Shown here: positions 36,146 through 36,542 of the stretch, piece after piece | Layout of the letters: every line of letters begins with the position of its first letter | How positions within the stretch are numbered: the first letter of the stretch is position 1 | Assembly: GCA_905182435.1 (NCBI GenBank) | Contig: CAJJBN010000008.1 | Span: forward strand, 1 to 36,542 | DNA length: 36,542 nt | Direction of reading: 5' to 3' | DNA from: Opitutaceae bacterium BACL24 MAG-120322-bin51 | Lineage (GTDB): Bacteria; Verrucomicrobiota; Verrucomicrobiia; Opitutales; Coraliomargaritaceae | Notes under the pieces: generated by a model | Seen by the model: the letters and a program-made list of their open reading frames with translations, nothing else | What the model was told of the DNA's origin: nothing | Database searches by the model: none | Program-made: the position numbers and the translations under genes

Positions 36146-36542
36146 TTATGGCTTCCTGACGCGAATGAACTTTTTCGTGTCGGAAGTATCGAGCGAATGA
36201 CTGACTGTATCCACCGTAGTCCAGCTAGAGAGATCTTCGGATTCTTCGATGATGAAATCCACTGATAATGAATTACCACCGCTCGGAGTCAGGCTGATCC
36301 CACCTAAGCTCAAGCTGTTGTTTTGCGCATCCGTAGACACACCTGGAAATTCTTCAACGAGCGCGATTAATGCAGCAAGACGTGCGGAGGAATCAACTGC
36401 GGGGTCAAACCCGAATGTGGCGTGTCTGACTTCAATACCATCTAGGATAGTATCGTCATCCGAGTCACTGTCGTTCGGATCGGTTAAAGTGGTATTCACC
36501 TCCACGAAGTCATTCAGTCCATCGCTATCAGTATCTGCGAGA
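36146..36542 (-). CDS. C-terminus of a secreted protein with calcium-binding (TSP3-like) repeats (partial)
   Basis: The frame runs in from the right edge and stops at 36146. The part seen (about 131 residues) begins with acidic repeats, ADTDSDGLNDFVEV and DPNDSDSDDDTILDGIEV, of the thrombospondin type 3 / EF-hand-like class that bind calcium in exported proteins. A C-terminal domain of beta character follows, with FIIEESEDLSSWTTVDT and an ending KKFIRVRKP, a style seen at the end of many large Verrucomicrobial surface proteins. The N-terminal bulk lies outside the window. The GTG at 36505 is internal, not the start. Confidence 0.75.
   Translation of the reverse strand, partial: LADTDSDGLNDFVEVNTTLTDPNDSDSDDDTILDGIEVRHATFGFDPAVDSSARLAALIALVEEFPGVSTDAQNNSLSLGGISLTPSGGNSLSVDFIIEESEDLSSWTTVDTVSHSLDTSDTKKFIRVRKP

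Overview
The window looks like the chromosome of a member of Verrucomicrobiota, most likely in or near the Opitutales/Puniceicoccales group. This is an inference from three things: a Minf_1886-type gene of the kind restricted to Verrucomicrobia and Planctomycetes, an exosortase together with a PEP-CTERM substrate, and the general character of the proteins. Shine-Dalgarno sequences are weak or absent before most genes, and GTG starts are common (clpP, the exosortase, the Minf_1886-like gene).

Layout from left to right. 1-2864: the tail of a basic protein, an inositol-monophosphatase-like gene with a one-base frameshift, a periplasmic cytochrome b562, a YbgC-type thioesterase, a long inverted repeat and a membrane-anchored protein of unknown function. 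3057-6508: the proteostasis operon tig-clpP-clpX. 6597-7532: a PEP-CTERM trypsin-fold protease. 7496-12402 (minus strand): HIT hydrolase, a remnant of phoH, pgpH (c-di-AMP phosphodiesterase family), ybeY, a fatty acid desaturase and a decayed second copy of ybeY. 12573-14764: exosortase, the Minf_1886-like gene and a coiled-coil protein. 14984-17569: a double-domain M16 peptidase. 17570-18074: a repeat-rich gap ending in a clear MraZ operator. 18075-26447: the first half of the division and cell wall (dcw) cluster, mraZ-rsmH-ftsL-like-ftsI-murE-murF-mraY, with two small unexplained ORFs. 26448-29405: a REPIN-like inverted hairpin pair, then ilvB (minus) and a ymdB-type phosphoesterase. 29406-30870: a decayed toxin-like fragment, a 2Fe-2S ferredoxin and gaps. 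30871-32416: rpsP-trmD-rplS with terminator and without rimM. 32627-36542: a large AsmA-like envelope protein (frameshifted), a small secreted nuclease-like protein and the C-terminus of a calcium-binding-repeat protein that runs off the window.

Most of this is housekeeping. The main unusual signals are traces of rearrangement and repeats. (a) The desaturase gene is flanked by intact ybeY and a degenerate ybeY copy, whose antisense now encodes the last residues of the neighbouring PEP-CTERM protease. (b) A C-terminal stub of phoH lies exactly where phoH is expected in the phoH-pgpH-ybeY neighbourhood, with an unrelated HIT gene abutting it. (c) A hairpin family with a fixed ACGGAG core and compensating stem changes occurs as inverted pairs at two places in the dcw region. 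(d) The MraZ operator has four direct repeats at exactly 10-base spacing. Seven single-base indels break four genes (IMPase-like, murE, mraY, AsmA-like). Because murE and mraY are normally essential, I read these as sequence errors rather than pseudogenes. I do not see a phage, CRISPR array, rRNA or tRNA gene, or insertion sequence.
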